This document shows, one piece after another, positions 61,333 through 64,000 of a DNA stretch of 64,000 bases; position 1 is the stretch's first letter; each line of letters opens with the position of its first letter. Source of the DNA: Streptomyces sp. SID8352 (GTDB taxonomy: Bacteria > Actinomycetota > Actinomycetes > Streptomycetales > Streptomycetaceae); NCBI RefSeq assembly GCF_009862265.1, contig NZ_WWGX01000071.1, forward strand, positions 62,001 to 126,000, in the 5' to 3' direction. The notes beneath the pieces were generated by a model that ran no database searches, had not been told where the DNA came from, and saw only the letters and a list, made by a program, of their open reading frames with translations. The position numbers and the translations under genes are program-made.

Positions 61333-61776
61333 ATGATCCTCGCTCTGACTGTGTGCGGAGCCGTCGTCGCCCTCGTGGTGGTGGGGCTGTTCGTCTTCGG
61401 CCTGCGCCGCAGGCTGATCCAGCGCTCGGGCGGCACCTTCGACTGCTCGCTGCGCTGGGACGCGCCCGGCCGGGGCGACGCCGGCAAGGGCTGGGCGTAC
61501 GGGGTGGCCCGCTACAACGGCGACCGCGTCGAGTGGTACCGGGTCTTCTCCTACTCCCCGCGCCCCCGCCGCGTCCTGGAGCGTTCCGCCATCGAGGTCG
61601 CCGGCCGCCGTCTTCCCGACGGCGAGGAGGAACTGGCCCTGCTCTCCGACGCGGTCGTGCTCACCTGTCTGCACCGCGGAACCCGCCTCGAACTGGCCAT
61701 GAGCGAAGACGCGCTGACCGGATTTCTCGCGTGGCTGGAAGCAGCCCCGCCCGGTCAGCGCGTCAACGTCGCTTGA
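61333..61776 (+). CDS. DUF2550 membrane-anchored protein
   Basis: 147 residues. An N-terminal membrane helix (ALTVCGAVVALVVVGLFVFG) is followed by a basic turn (LRRRLIQRSGGTFDCSLRWD) and a small beta-rich domain (YGVARYNGDRVEWYRVFSYSPRPRRVLE). This is the DUF2550 family that sits next to atpC in actinobacteria; the function is unknown. ATG at 61333 is preferred (GAGGAGG nine bases before); GTG at 61327 is an alternative. Confidence 0.88.
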   Translation: MILALTVCGAVVALVVVGLFVFGLRRRLIQRSGGTFDCSLRWDAPGRGDAGKGWAYGVARYNGDRVEWYRVFSYSPRPRRVLERSAIEVAGRRLPDGEEELALLSDAVVLTCLHRGTRLELAMSEDALTGFLAWLEAAPPGQRVNVA

Positions 61777-61794
61777 ACGATCTTCAGTTGTCGT

Positions 61795-61834
61795 ACCAGG
61801 AGCTAGCCGGGCTCACCAGGAGCTAGCCGGGCTC
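61795..61834. repeat. 20-bp tandem repeat, two exact copies
   Basis: ACCAGGAGCTAGCCGGGCTC occurs twice without a gap (61795-61814 and 61815-61834), with a third partial AGGAGC. It lies between the convergent ends of the DUF2550 gene and chiC. Confidence 0.85.
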
Positions 61835-61847
61835 AGGAGCCGTGGAG

Positions 61848-63683
61848 TCAGGACTTCAGTCCGCTGTCCATGGCGGCCACGAGCTCGCCGTTCGCGGTGT
61901 CACCGCTGAACTCCCAGAAGAAGGCGCCGCCGAGCTTCTGCTGGTTGGCCCAGCTCATCTTCGCCTTGATGGTGGCGGGGGTGTCGTAGGACCACCAGTT
62001 GGTGCCGCACTTGGCGTAGGCGGTACCGGCGATGGTGCCGGTCGACGGGCAGCTGTTCTTCAGGACCTTGTAGTCCTCGATGCCGGCCTCGTAGGTGCCG
62101 GGAGCGGCGCCGGTGGCGCTGCCGCCCGGGGTGGCCTGCGTGACGCCGGTCCAGCCGCGGCCGTAGAAGCCGATGCCGATCAGGAGCTTGCTGGCCGGGA
62201 CACCCTTGGCCTTGAACTTCGCCATCGCGTCAGCGGTGTTGAAGCCCTGCTGGGGGATGCCGTCGTACGCGGTCAGCGGCGAGTGGGGGGCCGTCGGACC
62301 GGTCTTGTCCCAGGCGCCGAAGAAGTCGTACGTCATGACGTTGTACCAGTCGATGTACTTCGCGGCCTCGCCGTAGTCGGCGGCGTCGATCTTGCCACCG
62401 GTGGAGGCGTCGGCGGTGGTGGCCGCCGTGACCAGGTCGCTGCCGAACTCGGCACGCATGGCCTTCATCATCTCGCTGAAGGCGTTCTTGCTGCTGGTCG
62501 TGTCACAGTCCAGACCGCAGGCGTTCGGGTACTCCCAGTCCAGGTCGATGCCGTCGAAGACATCGGCCCAGCGCGGGTCCTCGACCAGGGCGCGGCAGGA
62601 CTTCGCGAAGGCGGTGGGGTTCTTCACAGCCTGCGGGAAGCCGCCGGACCAGGTCCAGCCACCGAAGGACCACAGGATCTTGATCTTCGGGTACTTGGCC
62701 TTCAGCTTGCGGAGCTGGTTGAAGTTGCCGCGCAGCGGCTGGTCCCAGGTGTCCGCGACGCCGTCGACGGAGTCGGCGGCGGTGTACGCCTTGTCGTAGT
62801 CGGCGTACGAGTCACCGATCGTGCACTTGCCGTTCTGCACGTTGCCGAAGGCGTAGTTGATGTGCGTGATCTTCGCGGCGGAGCCGGAGGTGACCAGGTT
62901 CTTCACGTGGTAGTTGCGCCCGTAGACGCCCCACTGGATGAAGTAGCCGAGGTTGACCTTGCTGCCGCCGGTGCCACCGCCACCGTCGTCGCCGCCACCA
63001 CCGGTGGTGGTGACCTTGACGGCGCCGCTGAGCGGACCGGTCTGGTCCGCGGTGTCGCGGGCCTTGATGGTGTACGAGTAGTCCGTGCCCTTGGTGAGGC
63101 CGTTGTCCGTGTACGTGGTGGTGTTGACGGTGGCGACCGTCAGCCCGTCACGCAGGACGTCGTAGTTCTTGACGCCCTTGTCGTCCGTCGCCGCCGCCCA
63201 GGTGAGCTTCACCGAGGTGTCGGTGATGTTCGAGGCGGTGGGCGTGCCGGGGGCCGAGGGGGCCTCGTCGCCGGGGGTGTCGTTGCCGTCGCAGCTGCCG
63301 CCGTTGAGCTTGCAGCCGGACGGGTTGCCCGGGCCGGTGCCGTTGAAGCCGAAGGAGACCGACGCCCCGGGGGCGAGGGTGCCGTTCCAGCCGACGTTCT
63401 TGGCGGTCCAGTGGGTGCCACTGCTGGTGACCTGGGCGTCCCAGGCCGAACCGACGCTGGTGCCGGCGGGGAAGTCCCACTCGACGGTCCACGAGTTGAT
63501 CGTCGTGGTGCCGGTGTTCTTCACCGTCCAGTTGCCACCGAAGCCACTACCCCAGTCCGAGGTCTTGGTGAAGGTGGCGGTCGCGCCCGCGGCCGCCTGA
63601 GCGGGACTCGCGAGGCCGACCATGCCGGCGAGGGGGAGAGCCAGGGTCGCGGCCATCGCCGCGGCTCTGTACCTGAAGCGCAT
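61848..63683 (-). CDS. chiC: Secreted GH18 chitinase (CBM2 - fibronectin III - catalytic)
   Basis: 611 residues. A signal peptide (MRFRYRAAAMAATLALPLAG ... SPAQA, cut near 30) is followed by a CBM2-like carbohydrate-binding module (~31-135), a fibronectin type III domain (~150-235), a Gly/Asp linker and the GH18 domain. The catalytic motif DGIDLDWEYP is near residue 374, with FGGWTWSGGF, YNVMTYDFFGAWD and IGIGFYGRGW also present. It hydrolyses chitin outside the cell. ATG at 63683 follows AAAGGAGG. Domain order and the adjacent regulator identify chiC of the chiS-chiR-chiC locus. Confidence 0.95.
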   Translation of the reverse strand: MRFRYRAAAMAATLALPLAGMVGLASPAQAAAGATATFTKTSDWGSGFGGNWTVKNTGTTTINSWTVEWDFPAGTSVGSAWDAQVTSSGTHWTAKNVGWNGTLAPGASVSFGFNGTGPGNPSGCKLNGGSCDGNDTPGDEAPSAPGTPTASNITDTSVKLTWAAATDDKGVKNYDVLRDGLTVATVNTTTYTDNGLTKGTDYSYTIKARDTADQTGPLSGAVKVTTTGGGGDDGGGGTGGSKVNLGYFIQWGVYGRNYHVKNLVTSGSAAKITHINYAFGNVQNGKCTIGDSYADYDKAYTAADSVDGVADTWDQPLRGNFNQLRKLKAKYPKIKILWSFGGWTWSGGFPQAVKNPTAFAKSCRALVEDPRWADVFDGIDLDWEYPNACGLDCDTTSSKNAFSEMMKAMRAEFGSDLVTAATTADASTGGKIDAADYGEAAKYIDWYNVMTYDFFGAWDKTGPTAPHSPLTAYDGIPQQGFNTADAMAKFKAKGVPASKLLIGIGFYGRGWTGVTQATPGGSATGAAPGTYEAGIEDYKVLKNSCPSTGTIAGTAYAKCGTNWWSYDTPATIKAKMSWANQQKLGGAFFWEFSGDTANGELVAAMDSGLKS

Positions 63684-63747
63684 GCTGCGCCTCCTTTGTG
63701 GGGATGTTGTTGTGGGCATGACTGAGCCTCATGCCCGCAGTGCCGCG

Positions 63748-63789
63748 AGAATAGAAAGGTCTGGACCAGAGGTCAATAGGTCTGGACCA
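63748..63789 (-). promoter_or_regulatory. chiC promoter with two 12-bp direct repeats
   Basis: Minus strand: TGGTCCAGACCT at 63778-63789 and again at 63757-63768, 21 bp apart. The -35 TTGACC (63771-63776) lies between them and the -10 TATTCT (63748-63753) follows, with 17 bp spacing. These repeats are the known chitinase direct repeats of Streptomyces and match the dre site of the GlcNAc-responsive repressor DasR, so repression in the absence of chitin products and ChiR-mediated induction are likely. Confidence 0.92.
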
Positions 63790-63817
63790 CTGCCGAGGAA
63801 ACCGGCCGCGAATCCGG

Positions 63818-64000
63818 CTAGATACCCAACTCCTGCGCGAGCACCGCCGCTTGCACCCGGCTGCGCAGCTCCAGCTTCGCCAGAAGGCGGCTGACGTGCG
63901 TCTTCACCGTCGCCTCGGCCATCCCGAGCCGCTCGGCGACGGCCGCGTTCGACAGTCCCCGGCCGAGACAGGAAAGAACTTCCCGTTCCCGCCGCGTCAG
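63818..64000 (-). CDS. chiR: C-terminal part of a NarL/LuxR-type response regulator (ChiR), cut by the window edge
   Basis: 60 codons plus stop remain. They show the whole LuxR-type HTH: LTRREREVLSCLGRGLSNAA, AERLGMAEATVKTHVSRLL, then LRSRVQAAVLAQELGI. It lies upstream of chiC in the same orientation, as in the chiS-chiR-chiC order known for streptomycetes. The receiver domain and the kinase gene lie beyond the window. Confidence 0.88.
   Translation of the reverse strand: MTRREREVLSCLGRGLSNAAVAERLGMAEATVKTHVSRLLAKLELRSRVQAAVLAQELGI

Overview
The window is a piece of a Streptomyces chromosome. The evidence is the very high G+C content, the near-universal G or C in third codon positions, a complete whiE-type spore pigment cluster, a Rho factor with the long charged actinobacterial insertion, and a chiC chitinase promoter with paired direct repeats. 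From memory, the conserved gene order resembles the S. coelicolor core around SCO5308-SCO5377; I could not run an alignment.

Layout. (1) 1-6.3 kb: a truncated lipoprotein gene, a divergent non-homologous end-joining pair (stand-alone LigD polymerase domain and Ku), a 181-bp-period direct repeat, a proline-rich membrane protein, a Ddn/DUF385-like protein and a DUF3152 metzincin-like protein. (2) 6.6-14.4 kb: the spore pigment type II polyketide cluster. ORFs I to VII are on the minus strand with overlapping starts and stops, and the FAD hydroxylase ORF VIII is divergent. (3) 14.6-17 kb: a LapA-like protein, a thioredoxin-fold protein lacking its first active-site Cys, a decayed DUF1269-like fragment and about 1.5 kb of apparently degenerate DNA. 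(4) 17-33.2 kb: a defence island. It holds an HTH-methyltransferase-specificity fusion, a type I restriction-modification operon (hsdM-hsdS-hsdR), then a separate same-strand run of four genes: a soluble Ser/Thr kinase with a TPR-like tail, an AIPR protein with a PD-(D/E)XK-like nuclease region, a RelE-like/UvrD helicase fusion and a coiled-coil protein. A PIN/ribbon-helix-helix toxin-antitoxin pair closes it. (5) 33.7 kb: a tRNA-Arg(CCG) whose 3' end faces the island, with a strong terminator. (6) 34-44 kb: a response regulator, an ArgS-like anticodon-binding protein, lysA-hom-thrC-thrB and rho. (7) 45-53 kb: an LCP protein, rpmE, prfA, prmC, tsaC, a phosphatase-like protein, a glyA-type gene with a structured leader, and a tagO/wecA-type glycosyltransferase. 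(8) 53.3-61.2 kb: the full F-type ATP synthase operon atpI-BEFHAGDC. (9) 61.3-64 kb: a DUF2550 protein and, on the minus strand, chiC preceded by the end of its NarL-type regulator.

The housekeeping blocks look intact and conventional. The variable part is 14.8-33.7 kb, between the pigment cluster and the tRNA. The strongest candidate for an under-described system is the kinase-AIPR-RelE/UvrD-coiled-coil block joined to the type I RM operon. A recurring theme is enzyme-family proteins that lack a key catalytic residue: a thioredoxin with SSVC instead of CxxC, a phosphatase with STGNVCR, a methyltransferase with TPPY, and a chain length factor with Glu where Gln is usual.
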